The notes under the pieces are model-generated. The model was given only the letters and a program-made list of their open reading frames with translations. It did no database searches and had not been told where the DNA came from. From Gammaproteobacteria bacterium (GTDB taxonomy: Bacteria > Pseudomonadota > Gammaproteobacteria > Eutrophobiales > Eutrophobiaceae): 64,000 nt of DNA. The stretch spans positions 124,001 through 188,000 of the forward strand of contig JAJFKL010000030.1 in assembly GCA_021773235.1 (NCBI GenBank), given 5' to 3'. A program made the position numbers and the translations under genes. This document shows, piece after piece, positions 25,706 through 36,202 of the stretch. How positions within the stretch are numbered: position 1 is the stretch's first letter; every line of letters begins with the position of its first letter.

Positions 25706-27340
25706 ATGAACCCTGATCATATTTATGAAGCGGGACTTAATAAGAATCGCGCAAACTATACACCTCTCTCACCATTAAGCTTTCTGGAGAGAGCAGCTTT
25801 TATATACCCAAATCATGACTCTATTGTTTATGGTGATACCCGTTACCAATGGTCAGAGACCTATCGTCGTTGCCGTCAATTAGCTTCCTCCTTGCAGAAT
25901 AGGGGAATAACAAAGGGTGATACGGTTGCCGTTATGTTGCCGAATGTGCCTGCGATGTATGAAGTGAATTTTGGTGTTGCCATGGCTGGCGGTGTACTCA
26001 ATTCACTTAATATTCGTCTCAATGCGGAAACCATAGCCTTTATGCTTGATCATGCTGAGGCAAAAATTATTTTAACAGACCGTGAATTTTCTGGTGTTAT
26101 AAGCGAAGCACTAGCAAAGCTGGACAGTAATCCGCTGGTTGTTGATGTCGACGATCCACTGTTTGAAGGTGGTAAATATTTAGGTGAACTTGAGTATGAA
26201 GAATTACTTAAAGAAGGTTCGCCAGACTTTGAATGGCAACTCCCCGATGATGAATGGGATGCAATCAGTCTGAACTACACGTCTGGTACCACGGGTGATC
26301 CAAAAGGCGTGGTCTACCATCATCGAGGTGCTTATCTGAATGCTGTTTCTAACAGTATGTTTTGGGAAATGTCTCAACATCCTGTTTATCTCTGGACCTT
26401 ACCTATGTTCCATTGCAACGGCTGGTGTTTCCCTTGGACAATGGCGGCGAAGGCAGGAACGAATGTTTGTCTACGGAAGGTACAAGTAGAACCAATATAT
26501 GACCTTATAAAGAAGGAAAAGGTAGATCATCTTTGTGGCGCACCTATAGTGTTAAACATGATGGCGAACGCTGGAGATAAATTAACTCAAGGTATCGATC
26601 ATAAGATACATGTAATGACGGCCGGGGCTGCACCACCGGCTGCTGTGTTAGAGGCTATGCAAAAAATCGGTTTTGACGTCACCCATACTTATGGTTTGAC
26701 GGAAACTTATGGGCCTGCAGCGGGATGTGTGTGGAAAAGTGAATGGGACGAACTAAGTATCCTTGAGCAATCTGCATACAAATCCAGGCAAGGTGTGCGT
26801 TACCCGATGTTAGAAGGTTTAATGGTCGCCAATCCAGAGACGATGGAGCCAGTGGTAAAAGACGGTAATACCATGGGCGAAATAATGTTTCAGGGTAACA
26901 TCGTCATGAAAGGCTATTTAAAAAATTCACCTACCACTGATAAAGCATTAAACGGTGGTTGGTTCCATAGCGGTGATCTGGCGGTTTGGCATTCAGATGG
27001 CTATATCGAGATTAAAGATCGTTCAAAGGATATTATTATTTCAGGTGGAGAGAATATCTCTAGTATTGAAGTTGAAGGTATATTATATCGACATCCTAAA
27101 GTCCTTGAAGCAGCAGTAGTAGCTCGTGAAGATAAAAAATGGGGAGAAACACCATGTGCCTTCGTCACGATAAAAGAAGGGCAAGAATTAAGTGTTGAAG
27201 ATCTACTCGAATATTGTCGAGATAATATGGAACATTTCAAAACACCAAAGACGATAGTCTTTGGATCATTACCAAAAACCTCTACTGGCAAGATCCAAAA
27301 ATTTAAATTAAGAAAACAAGCTAATGAAATTACGGATTAA
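25706..27340 (+). CDS. Acyl-CoA synthetase (AMP-forming)
   Basis: This 544-residue adenylate-forming enzyme activates a carboxylic acid to its CoA thioester. The P-loop-like A3 motif is YTSGTTGDPKG, A5 is THTYGLTETYGP, A8 is GWFHSGDLAVWHSDGYIEIKDRSKD and the catalytic Lys is in PKTSTGKIQKF. The type is medium/short chain or branched acids by resemblance. It is 26 bases after the hydratase gene and convergent with moeB. Confidence 0.88.
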   Translation: MNPDHIYEAGLNKNRANYTPLSPLSFLERAAFIYPNHDSIVYGDTRYQWSETYRRCRQLASSLQNRGITKGDTVAVMLPNVPAMYEVNFGVAMAGGVLNSLNIRLNAETIAFMLDHAEAKIILTDREFSGVISEALAKLDSNPLVVDVDDPLFEGGKYLGELEYEELLKEGSPDFEWQLPDDEWDAISLNYTSGTTGDPKGVVYHHRGAYLNAVSNSMFWEMSQHPVYLWTLPMFHCNGWCFPWTMAAKAGTNVCLRKVQVEPIYDLIKKEKVDHLCGAPIVLNMMANAGDKLTQGIDHKIHVMTAGAAPPAAVLEAMQKIGFDVTHTYGLTETYGPAAGCVWKSEWDELSILEQSAYKSRQGVRYPMLEGLMVANPETMEPVVKDGNTMGEIMFQGNIVMKGYLKNSPTTDKALNGGWFHSGDLAVWHSDGYIEIKDRSKDIIISGGENISSIEVEGILYRHPKVLEAAVVAREDKKWGETPCAFVTIKEGQELSVEDLLEYCRDNMEHFKTPKTIVFGSLPKTSTGKIQKFKLRKQANEITD

Positions 27341-27341
27341 T

Positions 27342-28082
27342 TTAATTACAAACAGGGCAAGCCGGATCCTTTTTCAAGGTGGCTTGGTTTAAATCCATAT
27401 ATAATGAATCGAGTAATAATAATTTACCCTGTAAAGTTTCTCCAATCCCCATTAATAACTTAAGTGTTTCGTTAGCCTGGATACTACCAATTATGCCTAG
27501 TAAGGGTGCAATAACACCATTTGCTGTACAAGTCTCCGAGGTAGCAACATCTTCGCCGTATAAACATCGATAGCAGGGTGATGAGTCATCTTTAGGATTA
27601 AACACGGTAACTTGACCTTCGAATCGAATAGCAGCACCAGAAACGAGAGGAGTTTTAGTTTTTACAGATACTTCGTTTAAAGCGAATCTTGTTTGAAAAT
27701 TATCAGAGGCATCGACGATGACATCTGCTTTAGTGGCTTCATCTAATAGCTCGACACCTTCCAAGGCATGATCAATACATTCAATATTTATTTCTGGATT
27801 GATTGCCTGAAGATGTTCTTTTGCAGATTCAATTTTTAATCGATCAATGTCCTGGGTTGAATGAACGATCTGACGTTGTAGGTTGCTGATGTCAACTTTA
27901 TCAAAATCAACCAGTACTAATTCACCGACACCGGCGCTGGCTAAATAAATTGATACAGGTGAACCAAGGCCACCAAGCCCTATGATCAATACGCGCGATT
28001 CATTTAGTTTTTCCTGACCTGCCGCATCGATCTCAGGCAACATCATTTGTCTGCTGTAGCGTAGTAGTTGTTCGTCGTTCAT
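27342..28082 (-). CDS. moeB: Molybdopterin-synthase adenylyltransferase (MoeB/ThiF family)
   Basis: This 246-residue E1-like enzyme adenylates the C-terminus of a small sulfur carrier protein. The nucleotide-binding GLGGLGSPV lies near residues 34-42. Zinc cysteines are in CYRCLYG and the C-terminal CPVCN. The lack of a rhodanese tail fits MoeB rather than MoeZ. Some genomes use the same protein with ThiS. It is downstream of prmC and the small ORF, as is usual in this class. Confidence 0.88.
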   Translation of the reverse strand: MNDEQLLRYSRQMMLPEIDAAGQEKLNESRVLIIGLGGLGSPVSIYLASAGVGELVLVDFDKVDISNLQRQIVHSTQDIDRLKIESAKEHLQAINPEINIECIDHALEGVELLDEATKADVIVDASDNFQTRFALNEVSVKTKTPLVSGAAIRFEGQVTVFNPKDDSSPCYRCLYGEDVATSETCTANGVIAPLLGIIGSIQANETLKLLMGIGETLQGKLLLLDSLYMDLNQATLKKDPACPVCN

Positions 28083-28092
28083 ATTACTAAAT

Positions 28093-28260
28093 TTATTGTT
28101 GTAAACTCAGGTAAAGGTTTTGAACATAATAACCCCAACCGGTGGATTGTTCATTGTGATCGCGTTGGTTTTTTTTACAATAACTTTTCAATGAAGATAT
28201 TAATTGACCTTTTACCGCTGTAGTTACAAGACCTTGTTCATCCGGTTTCGATTTGTTCAT
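28093..28260 (-). CDS. Small hypothetical protein, 55 residues
   Basis: The frame starts at the ATG overlapping the prmC stop (ATGA), which is a translational-coupling layout. It runs 55 codons to TAA, 10 bases before moeB begins. The product is MNKSKPDEQGLVTTAVKGQL at the start and ends in GWGYYVQNLYLSLQQ. It is charged, with no signal peptide. I do not recognise a family. The layout in a tight operon argues that it is real. Confidence 0.6.
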   Translation of the reverse strand: MNKSKPDEQGLVTTAVKGQLISSLKSYCKKNQRDHNEQSTGWGYYVQNLYLSLQQ

Positions 28261-29093
28261 GATATCCATTGCCCGATACTGACTCTATCTAAATTACTAT
28301 AGTCTTTTAATGTTGAAATAGTACTAAAATTATTTTCTTTCAGTAACTGTCTAACCGCATTTCCTTGTTGGTAACCATGCTCAAGTAGCAACCAACCATT
28401 TGTATTAAGGTGTTTTATTGCCCCAACAATAATTATGCCTAAATCATCTAGCCCTTCTTTTCCTGAGACCAAGGCCGATTCTGGCTCGAAACGAACATCT
28501 CCTTGTCTTAGATGTGGGTCATTAATACTAATATAGGGTGGGTTGCTGACGATTAAGTCGTATGTGTTGATGTTTTTAATATCAAACCAATCGGCCTTTT
28601 CAAAAGTTATATTATTTAACTGGTGTGATTTAGCATTTAATTGAGCAACTTGCAGTGCACTTTCTTTAATATCCGTTGCGGTAATATTTGCTAGTTGGCG
28701 ATCAGATGCAATTGCGATACTAATAGCGCCCGTACCAGTTCCTAATTCAAGTACAGAATATGAGGATTCTTTGGGGATGTAATTTAACGCAGCTTCAACA
28801 AGCACTTCTGTTTCGGGACGTGGAATTAGTGTATCAGTAGTAACTTTTAAACCCAGTGACCAGAATTCCTTTTCTTGTATCAAATGCGCAATAGGATGCC
28901 CTTCATTGCGCTGTCCAATTAATTCGTTGAATGAATTTATCTCTGCACTTGATAAGTTTTGTTCAGGGCATGTATAAAGATGGGTGCGTTCACATTTTAA
29001 AACGGAACAAAGCAAAATCTCTGTATCTAGTCTTGCGCTGTCAGATTCTACAAGCTGCAGTTGTGCATTTTTTATGGCATCAACTATTTGCAT
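28257..29093 (-). CDS. prmC: Release-factor glutamine methyltransferase
   Basis: This 278-residue SAM-dependent enzyme methylates the GGQ glutamine of peptide release factors. The SAM motif is VLELGTGTGAISIA and the active-site motif is NPPY in LIVSNPPYIS. It is directly downstream of prfA, its substrate, with an 10-base gap. The stop overlaps the start of the 55-residue ORF. Confidence 0.96.
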   Translation of the reverse strand: MQIVDAIKNAQLQLVESDSARLDTEILLCSVLKCERTHLYTCPEQNLSSAEINSFNELIGQRNEGHPIAHLIQEKEFWSLGLKVTTDTLIPRPETEVLVEAALNYIPKESSYSVLELGTGTGAISIAIASDRQLANITATDIKESALQVAQLNAKSHQLNNITFEKADWFDIKNINTYDLIVSNPPYISINDPHLRQGDVRFEPESALVSGKEGLDDLGIIIVGAIKHLNTNGWLLLEHGYQQGNAVRQLLKENNFSTISTLKDYSNLDRVSIGQWIS

Positions 29094-29103
29094 AGGATTT
29101 TAA

Positions 29104-30186
29104 TTAATCATTAATCGATGCGAGTAGATCGGCCTGATATTCACTAATCAAAGGATCAATGACCATGTCGACACTGCCCTGTAGGAATTCATCGAGTTGA
29201 TAAAGTGTTAAATTAATTCGATGATCAGTAACACGACCTTGCGGGAAATTATAAGTACGAATACGTTCGGACCGATCGCCGCTGCCTACCAGGTTGCGTC
29301 TGTTTTCAGCTTCTTCACTTTGTTGCTTATCACGTTCGCTACTAAGTAGCTTAGCTTGCAATAAGGACATCGCACGCGCTTTGTTTTTATGTTGTGAGCG
29401 TTCATCCTGGCATTCAATAACTGTGTTAGTAGGTATATGCGTAATACGGATTGCTGAATCCGTCTTGTTGACGTGTTGTCCACCAGCGCCAGACGCACGA
29501 AAGGTATCAATACGCAGATCCGCAGTGTTAATGTTAATTTCGCTAACTTCATCCGCTTCAGGTAACACAGCAACCGTACATGCTGAAGTATGGATACGAC
29601 CTTGTGATTCAGTTTCAGGCACACGTTGTACACGATGTGCGCCAGATTCAAATTTCAATCTTGAATAAGCGCCATCACCAATAATACGCATGATGACTTC
29701 TCTATAACCTTCCAGATCGCTTTCAGTTGCGCTGATATGTTCTATTTTCCAACCTCTTGATTCAGCATAACGCGAGTACATACGCATTAAATCGCCAGCA
29801 AACAAAGCTGCTTCTTCACCACCGGTACCTGCGCGTATTTCAAGAAATATATTACTGTTGTCGGCAGGATCTTTTGGTAGTAGTAGTACTTGAAGTTCAG
29901 CTTCAAGTCGTTCATGGGTTACTTCGGCTTCTTTAAGTTCTTCTGCCGCTAGTTCCTGCATTTCCTTGTCACTATCTTTTAACATCTCTTTCGCGTTGTC
30001 GATTTCTTCAATTGTCTTTCGGTAATTGTTAAAACAACTGACAATAGGACGCACCTCAGCATACTCTTGTGATAATTCACGGAATTTATTCTGGTTATTT
30101 ATGACATCGGGATCAGATAGTAAACCGTCCAGCTCTTCCTGGCGTTCTAGTAGTTTTTCAAGTTTAAAATGTAATGATTCTTTCAT
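29104..30186 (-). CDS. prfA: Peptide chain release factor 1
   Basis: This 360-residue factor terminates translation at UAA and UAG. The catalytic GGQ is at 235-237 in [13 protein letters not shown], and the C-terminal segment [18 protein letters not shown] is typical. It lies in the order hemA-prfA-prmC found in many gammaproteobacteria. Length is standard. Confidence 0.97.
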   Translation of the reverse strand: MKESLHFKLEKLLERQEELDGLLSDPDVINNQNKFRELSQEYAEVRPIVSCFNNYRKTIEEIDNAKEMLKDSDKEMQELAAEELKEAEVTHERLEAELQVLLLPKDPADNSNIFLEIRAGTGGEEAALFAGDLMRMYSRYAESRGWKIEHISATESDLEGYREVIMRIIGDGAYSRLKFESGAHRVQRVPETESQGRIHTSACTVAVLPEADEVSEININTADLRIDTFRASGAGGQHVNKTDSAIRITHIPTNTVIECQDERSQHKNKARAMSLLQAKLLSSERDKQQSEEAENRRNLVGSGDRSERIRTYNFPQGRVTDHRINLTLYQLDEFLQGSVDMVIDPLISEYQADLLASIND

Positions 30187-30256
30187 GATATTTTCTAATA
30201 AAAATATTTTTGGGTAGTGCCTGAATAGGCGATTAACTAATCAATAGCCGCAACAG

Positions 30257-31537
30257 CTACTGTTTTTTGTCTTTATGTTCGGAGCGTTCTCTCAGACTGT
30301 ATAACTCTTCGGCAGCTTGTAGCAAATCATCTCTGTTTTGGGCGCTTGCGTTTCTCAATTTTGAACTGGGGACATGAATTAATTTCTTGGTAAGGTTACG
30401 TGCCGTTTCCAACAAGATAGTTTCTGGATCAGCACCATTGCGCAACTTAGATAATCCTTTTTGAATAACGTCTTCCTGAATCTGTTCAGCTTGTCCACGT
30501 AATGCCCGGATTGTTGAAACAGCATCAAGTGAACTTAGCCAATCCATAAACTCTTGTGCCTGAGTATCAATAATTTTTTCTGCTTGTTTGGCGGCCTCTT
30601 GACGATTCTTTAAGTTTTCCTGAACCATGTCTTTTAGATCGTCGACGCTATATAAATAAATATCGTCCATGTCGCCAACTTCAACCTCTATATCACGCGG
30701 AACGGCGATATCAACCATAAACATAGGTTTATGCTTTCTGGTTTTTATTGCGCTTTCAACTGCGCCTTTACCAAGGATCGGCAATGGACTAGCCGTCGAG
30801 GAGATGACGATATCAGCTTCCGACAGATGTGTCGGTATATCACCTATCTGAATAGCGTAGCCAGAGAATTCACTTGCCAAGCGTTGAGAGCGTTCTAATG
30901 TTCTGTTGGCAATAATCATGCGGCTTAAACCATTGTCGTGTAGATGTTTTGCTGCGAGTTCTATGGTTTCGCCTGCACCAATCAATAATGCTGTTTGATC
31001 TTTTAAGTCACCAAAGATTTGCTGTGCCAGTCGAACGGCCGCGTACGCCACGGAGACAGGGTGGTTTCCGATAGAAGTATTACTTCTAACCTCTTTGGCA
31101 ACATGAAACGAATGTTGAAACAGTCGATTTAACTGGTGACCTATGCTGCCAGCACTAATGGCTTGATGATAGGCGTCTTTCAGTTGCCCTAAAACCTGTG
31201 GCTCACCCAGTATCATTGAATCGAGGCCACTGGCAACACGGAGTACATGACGCACAGCATTGTGATCCGGGTGTTTATACAGAAAAGGCTGTAGCTGATC
31301 CTGTTTCATTCCATGGAAATTGTGTAACCACTCTACCGGGTTGTGATTATTTTGTTGGTCTACACTGCAGTAAATCTCAGTACGATTACAGGTGGAGAGG
31401 ATAGCCGCTTCATGCACACCGTTCTGGTGTTTTAACTCATTCAGGGCGTCGGTGACGATATCATTACCAAAACTGACCTTCTCCCGAACTTCGATCGGTG
31501 CTGTCGAATGGTTAATCCCGTAGGCAATAAGTGTCAT
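30257..31537 (-). CDS. hemA: Glutamyl-tRNA reductase
   Basis: This 426-residue enzyme makes glutamate-1-semialdehyde, the first committed step of C5 tetrapyrrole synthesis. The active-site Cys50 is in ILSTCNRTEIYC. The NADPH-binding segment is around LIGAGETIELAAKHL. It is divergent from the TPR lipoprotein gene; the 256-base gap holds their promoters but I could not place either with confidence. Confidence 0.96.
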   Translation of the reverse strand: MTLIAYGINHSTAPIEVREKVSFGNDIVTDALNELKHQNGVHEAAILSTCNRTEIYCSVDQQNNHNPVEWLHNFHGMKQDQLQPFLYKHPDHNAVRHVLRVASGLDSMILGEPQVLGQLKDAYHQAISAGSIGHQLNRLFQHSFHVAKEVRSNTSIGNHPVSVAYAAVRLAQQIFGDLKDQTALLIGAGETIELAAKHLHDNGLSRMIIANRTLERSQRLASEFSGYAIQIGDIPTHLSEADIVISSTASPLPILGKGAVESAIKTRKHKPMFMVDIAVPRDIEVEVGDMDDIYLYSVDDLKDMVQENLKNRQEAAKQAEKIIDTQAQEFMDWLSSLDAVSTIRALRGQAEQIQEDVIQKGLSKLRNGADPETILLETARNLTKKLIHVPSSKLRNASAQNRDDLLQAAEELYSLRERSEHKDKKQ

Positions 31538-31793
31538 GGTATTGGTAATTAAATGATATCTATATGAAAATTCTGTGCCATGATGTGGCTGAATACAAGG
31601 AAAATCAGACTAATTATTGTTTTTGTGGCTTAAATATTGAATATAAATCATATGACCGAACTGAACAAATAACCCAGTATCGAATCAATTATAATATGTT
31701 TATCTTTTCAATATTGGATAAACCAGACGCAGTATTATTTTTAGCCCCGATCTGACAAAATGATCTAACAAAATAGAATTATAAATAGTAAAT

Positions 31794-33575
31794 ATGTCTC
31801 GATACTCAATATATAAGGGTTTATTCAAATTGCCGGTATTTCTACTGGTTTTCTTAGTGGTTGCCTGTACTACAGTGCCTCAAGAAGAGTCCACAATCGA
31901 AAATGTAGAGCCCACAAAAGAAGTGGCGGCAGTTGCCACTAAGCCAGAACCTGAGCCAATACCCGAACGAGTACAACCAGAACGTCCTAAGGTTGAGCTC
32001 ACCGAAGAGATTCTTTTTAAAATACTGCTTGCTGAAATAGCCGGACAACGTGGAAGAATAGATATTGCCGTTGATAATTACCTTGATTTAGCCAAATCGA
32101 CCCGTGATCCGGTAGTCATTGAGCGAGCGACCCGGATATCAGTTTATGCACGTAATAATGAGTCTGCTTACGAAGCGGCCAGTCTTTGGGTTGAGGTTGA
32201 TCCAAAGAATCCTGACGCTCATCAGGTTTTGACAGTAATGACCTTGCGTGAAGGTAATATTGATCAGGCCTTGCATCATCTTGAGATTATTCTGGAGAAC
32301 TCACAAGGCCAGTTTGACCAAAAATTATGGATGATTGCCAATTTCCTTGGTCGTGAAGATGATCAAGCTGCGGTTTTACAATTGATGGAACGCGTGATGG
32401 AAAATCACATGGATGATGCTGAAGCACTGTTTGCCTTTGCTCATGTGACTGCGCGAATGGGTGATATGGAACGTTCACAGGATTTACTGGAGCGTGTGCT
32501 TGAATTGAAACCGGATAATAACGCAGCAGCGATGACATACCTCGCTTTGTTGCAAAAGAAAGGCGAGTCAAATAAAGCGCTGGAGTGGATAGAGTCTGCC
32601 CTTAAGGACAAGGAAGATGATTTTAATATGCGCATGGCCTATGCGCGGTTACTGACAGAGGCAAAGCGGTTTGATGATGCCCGGCGTCAGTTTGAAATAC
32701 TTTCTGAACAAGCACCAAATAATGTCGATGTAATTTACGCGCTTGGTTTACTTTATCTACAGACTAATCGCCTTGATGAGGCAGAGAAGCACTTTCTACG
32801 ATTAACGGAATTAAAAAAACGGGTTTTTGATGCTAATTATTATTTAGCGCGCATAGCAGAAGAAAAAGATCAGTTAGATAAAGCGAGTGATTTATATCAA
32901 GGCGTTCATGGCGGTGAAAACTATCTTGATGCACGGATTCGCTTAAGTTTAATTCTTGCCAAGCAAGGTGACGTTGATAAAGCATTAAGTAATATTCGTT
33001 CCATACAAAAATCTAAAGGCTCGAGTCGACTAATATTGGTGCAAGCCGAAGGTGAGATACTTATCAACGCCAAGCGTTATCAGGAAGCAATGGATTTTTT
33101 TAATGAGGCTATAGAAGAAAAAAGTCATGCAGACATACTCTATTCTCGCGCAATGCTTGCAGAAAAAATGGGACGCATGGATTTATTGGAATCCGATCTC
33201 AAAACTATTCTTGAAGAAGATGCGAATAACGCCACAGCATTAAATGCCTTAGGTTACACACTTGCAGATCGCACTGATCGTTATGAAGAAGCCTATGGTT
33301 ATATACAACGTGCTTATGAACTAAGTCCAAGCGACTTTTATATACTAGATAGCATGGGCTGGGTTTTATATCGCCTTGGACGCTTGGATGAAGCGGTTGA
33401 ATATTTACAAAAGGCGCTTGAATTGAGAAACGATCCTGAAATCGCTGCGCATCTTGGTGAAGTTCTCTGGGTCAGGGGTGATAGACAAGCAGCAAAAGAT
33501 ATTTGGGATACCGCACTCAAAGATACGCCGACAGACGATCGTTTGTTAGACGTCATAAAACGATTTAAACCGTGA
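31794..33575 (+). CDS. TPR-repeat lipoprotein
   Basis: This 593-residue protein has a lipobox LVVAC with Cys25. After a Pro/Glu-rich linker it consists of tandem tetratricopeptide repeats (for example near 200-300, 320-400 and 490-560, the last with DSMGWVLYRLGRLDEAVEYLQKAL, broken here by ellipsis of flanks). It is exported and membrane anchored, probably as a scaffold. The same gene precedes lolB in Pseudomonas and relatives. It overlaps lolB by 4 bases. Confidence 0.88.
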   Translation: MSRYSIYKGLFKLPVFLLVFLVVACTTVPQEESTIENVEPTKEVAAVATKPEPEPIPERVQPERPKVELTEEILFKILLAEIAGQRGRIDIAVDNYLDLAKSTRDPVVIERATRISVYARNNESAYEAASLWVEVDPKNPDAHQVLTVMTLREGNIDQALHHLEIILENSQGQFDQKLWMIANFLGREDDQAAVLQLMERVMENHMDDAEALFAFAHVTARMGDMERSQDLLERVLELKPDNNAAAMTYLALLQKKGESNKALEWIESALKDKEDDFNMRMAYARLLTEAKRFDDARRQFEILSEQAPNNVDVIYALGLLYLQTNRLDEAEKHFLRLTELKKRVFDANYYLARIAEEKDQLDKASDLYQGVHGGENYLDARIRLSLILAKQGDVDKALSNIRSIQKSKGSSRLILVQAEGEILINAKRYQEAMDFFNEAIEEKSHADILYSRAMLAEKMGRMDLLESDLKTILEEDANNATALNALGYTLADRTDRYEEAYGYIQRAYELSPSDFYILDSMGWVLYRLGRLDEAVEYLQKALELRNDPEIAAHLGEVLWVRGDRQAAKDIWDTALKDTPTDDRLLDVIKRFKP

Positions 33576-34165
33576 TTCGGATATTACCTCTTTTACTGGC
33601 AGTCTCTCTGCTAGCGGCATGTAGTGCTGCACCAAAAATCGATAAAGACTTAAAGCCGCAATTATGGCTTGAGCATCAAATTGCTATCAATGGTATTACT
33701 GCCTGGAATATCAATGGACGTTTGGGAGTAAAAAACGAAAAAGACAGTGGCTCCGCCACTTTGCTGTGGGAACAATCTTATGCAGATTATGAATTACGCG
33801 TTATCGCACCACTAGGGCAAGGTACATACATCTTAAAAGGTACTCGAGATGGTGTTGTAATGCATGGGCCTAAAAATAAAATAACCATGGCCAAGACTGC
33901 AGAACAATTACTCTATCAGGCGCTGGGCTGGAAGATACATATCAATGGATTAAAGTATTGGGTACGTGGGGTTCCTGAACCCTATATGACCTACAGTGAG
34001 CTTTTACTTGATGATAAAGGCCGACTCACAAATCTGAAGCAGTCTGGTTTCGACGTTAGTGTTTTACGCTATACAGAGCAGAATGGTATTTCCCTACCAG
34101 AAAAATTATCCATTAAGAGTGATGATATTCAAATTAAGTTAGTCATTAAAGACTGGAAGACATAA
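33572..34165 (+). CDS. lolB: Outer-membrane lipoprotein receptor LolB
   Basis: This 197-residue lipoprotein receives lipoproteins from LolA and inserts them in the outer membrane. The lipobox LLAAC has Cys17. The segments WNINGRLGVKNEKDSGSATLLW and YWVRGVP are typical. It starts with GTG overlapping the stop of the TPR gene. It is 2 bases from ispE, the usual partner. Confidence 0.94.
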   Translation: MIRILPLLLAVSLLAACSAAPKIDKDLKPQLWLEHQIAINGITAWNINGRLGVKNEKDSGSATLLWEQSYADYELRVIAPLGQGTYILKGTRDGVVMHGPKNKITMAKTAEQLLYQALGWKIHINGLKYWVRGVPEPYMTYSELLLDDKGRLTNLKQSGFDVSVLRYTEQNGISLPEKLSIKSDDIQIKLVIKDWKT

Positions 34166-34167
34166 TC

Positions 34168-35022
34168 ATGCTTAGTCCCGCATGGCCGGCACCGGCAAAA
34201 TTAAATCTTTTTTTACATATTACGGGTCAACGGCCGGATGGTTATCATCTGTTACAAACCGTTTTTCAGTTTATTGAGCTGGCCGATGAGATTGATTTTA
34301 CTATTTTGGACTCGGATAAGGTTGAGCGTAGTTCAATTCTAGAGGATGTCGCCGCTGCGGATGATTTAGTTGTTAAGGCAGCTCATGCCTTGAAGGAGAA
34401 AACAGGCTGTAAGCTCGGCGTTGATATAAAGGTAGATAAAAAAATCCCCACCGGCGGTGGTCTGGGTGGCGGTAGTTCCGATGCAGCAACGACGCTGGTT
34501 GCTTTAAATGAATTATGGCGCTGCGGATTATCGACCGAGGAACTGGCCACCATTGGATTATCGCTCGGAGCTGATGTGCCCGTATTCATTCATTCTCATG
34601 CGGCTTGGGCCGAAGGTGTAGGCGAGGATCTGACGCCAATTGAGCCTGAAGAAAGCGTTTATCTTGTTGTGCACCCGGGTTGTGGTGTCGCTACCGCGAC
34701 AGTATTTAACGCAGAAGATTTGACACGGAATACATCGACAATCACAATACGCGACTTCCTCGAAAGAGGGGGAATAAATGACTGTGAATCTGTAGTGCGA
34801 AAACACTACAAAGAGGTGGCAAAAGCGCTGGATTGGTTAGGTGAATTTGCCCCTACAAAGCTTACGGGCACAGGCGCTTGTCTATTTGCTCCATTTTCAG
34901 ATGAGCAAGAGGCGGCTGCAGTAAAACAGCAATTGCCAGAGCGCTGGCAGGGCTATGTAGTAAAAGGGATGAATACATCTCCCTTATTAGAACGATTGGC
35001 GATTGAACGAGGTAAGACTTAA
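34168..35022 (+). CDS. ispE: 4-diphosphocytidyl-2-C-methylerythritol kinase
   Basis: This 284-residue GHMP kinase acts in the methylerythritol phosphate path to isoprenoids. The ATP loop is PTGGGLGGGSSDAATTL and the N-terminal WPAPAKLNLFLHITGQRPDGYH is the family signature. It follows lolB closely and is upstream of tRNA-Gln and prs, a conserved gammaproteobacterial order. Confidence 0.97.
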   Translation: MLSPAWPAPAKLNLFLHITGQRPDGYHLLQTVFQFIELADEIDFTILDSDKVERSSILEDVAAADDLVVKAAHALKEKTGCKLGVDIKVDKKIPTGGGLGGGSSDAATTLVALNELWRCGLSTEELATIGLSLGADVPVFIHSHAAWAEGVGEDLTPIEPEESVYLVVHPGCGVATATVFNAEDLTRNTSTITIRDFLERGGINDCESVVRKHYKEVAKALDWLGEFAPTKLTGTGACLFAPFSDEQEAAAVKQQLPERWQGYVVKGMNTSPLLERLAIERGKT

Positions 35023-35044
35023 TCGCGTAGTAGTAAAGATTTAT

Positions 35045-35121
35045 TGGGGTATGGCCAAGTTGGTTAAGGCACATGGTTTTGATCCATGCATTCCGAGGTT
35101 CGAGTCCTCGTACCCCAGCCA
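35045..35121 (+). tRNA. tRNA-Gln (anticodon TTG)
   Basis: The acceptor stem TGGGGTA (35045-35051) pairs with TACCCCA (35111-35117) and the encoded GCCA end follows. The anticodon loop reads TTTTGAT with TTG, and the T arm contains GGTTCGAGTCC. A U-A first base pair is usual for glutamine tRNA. It lies between ispE and prs. Confidence 0.96.
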
Positions 35122-35152
35122 TATTTTTAAATAGTCTGGAGAACGCAAGTTC

Positions 35153-36106
35153 ATGACCACCTCCAATATGATGTTGTTCAGTGGTAATGCAAACCCAAAA
35201 TTAGCACTCGAGGCAGCGGAATACCTGAATATTCCATTGGGAAAGATCTCGGTAGGCCGATTCAGCGATGGCGAAGTCATGGTTGAGATCAATGAGAATG
35301 TCCGTGGTCGAGATGTTTATATCATGCAGCCTGTTTGTGCGCCGACAAACGATAATTTGATGGAATTGCTGGTCATGGCCGATGCCTTCCGTCGTGCTTC
35401 AGCAGCTCGGGTTAACGCCGTTATTCCTTATCTGGGTTATGCGCGACAAGATCGACGTTCACGCTCATCACGTGTACCAATAACTGCAAAAGTCGTTGCC
35501 AATATGATCGCTGGGGCAGGGATAGACAGGGTTTTGACCGTCGATTTGCACGCGGACCAGATTCAGGGCTTTTTTGATATCCCATTGGATAATGTCTATG
35601 GCTCGCCAGTCCTGTTGGGAGATGTTTGGAAGCATAAATACCCTAATTTGATGGTGGTTTCGCCCGATGTCGGTGGTGTGGTGCGTGCTCGAGCACTCGC
35701 AAAACGTTTGGATGACACCGATTTAGCGATTATTGATAAAAGACGCCCAAATCCGAACGAATCAGAGATTATGAACATAATCGGCGATGTGGATGGTCGT
35801 ACCTGCGTGATTATTGACGATTTGGTCGATACAGCAGGCACATTATGCAATGCAGCTGGTGCTTTGAAGGATTTTGGAGCGGTAAAAGTGGTCGCTTACT
35901 GTACTCATCCCGTACTTTCTGGCAATGCAATTAAAAATATAGAGAATTCAAGACTTGATGAATTGGTAGTAACAGATACAATCCCGCTTCGCTCAGAGGC
36001 AGCTACCTGTGATCGTATCCGACAACTCAGCGTTGCCGCAAAGCTGGCTGAGAGTATGCGTCGTATTGCAGAAGGTGAATCCCTAAGCTCCATGTTTTTA
36101 GATTAG
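35153..36106 (+). CDS. prs: Ribose-phosphate pyrophosphokinase
   Basis: This 317-residue enzyme makes PRPP from ribose-5-phosphate and ATP. The flexible loop [16 protein letters not shown] and the PRPP motif [13 protein letters not shown] are clear. Length matches E. coli Prs. It feeds purine, pyrimidine, histidine and tryptophan synthesis, the last encoded at 44228-48165. Confidence 0.97.
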   Translation: MTTSNMMLFSGNANPKLALEAAEYLNIPLGKISVGRFSDGEVMVEINENVRGRDVYIMQPVCAPTNDNLMELLVMADAFRRASAARVNAVIPYLGYARQDRRSRSSRVPITAKVVANMIAGAGIDRVLTVDLHADQIQGFFDIPLDNVYGSPVLLGDVWKHKYPNLMVVSPDVGGVVRARALAKRLDDTDLAIIDKRRPNPNESEIMNIIGDVDGRTCVIIDDLVDTAGTLCNAAGALKDFGAVKVVAYCTHPVLSGNAIKNIENSRLDELVVTDTIPLRSEAATCDRIRQLSVAAKLAESMRRIAEGESLSSMFLD

Positions 36107-36139
36107 GGTTTCTGGATTAGCCTCTGTTTTGTAAAAATT

Positions 36140-36163
36140 CTCCTGATTGGTCGCGCTCAGGAG
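36140..36163 (+). other. Hairpin between prs and rplY
   Basis: CTCCTGA (36140-36146) and TCAGGAG (36157-36163) form a 7-bp stem with a 10-base loop. No T run follows. It may be a weak terminator or a leader structure for rplY. Confidence 0.4.
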
Positions 36164-36202
36164 GTAATCAATAACCCTTAAATATTAAGGAGTAGTAATA
36201 AA

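Noticed and set aside
23752-27340. DMSP demethylation-type (Dmd) pathway
   Set aside because: The ligase and hydratase are general family members; the N-terminus of the ligase does not match DmdB as I know it, and no DmdA or DmdC is present.
31564-31755. Short plus-strand open frame between hemA and the TPR gene
   Set aside because: No ribosome binding site, no recognisable motif, and it covers the divergent promoter region.
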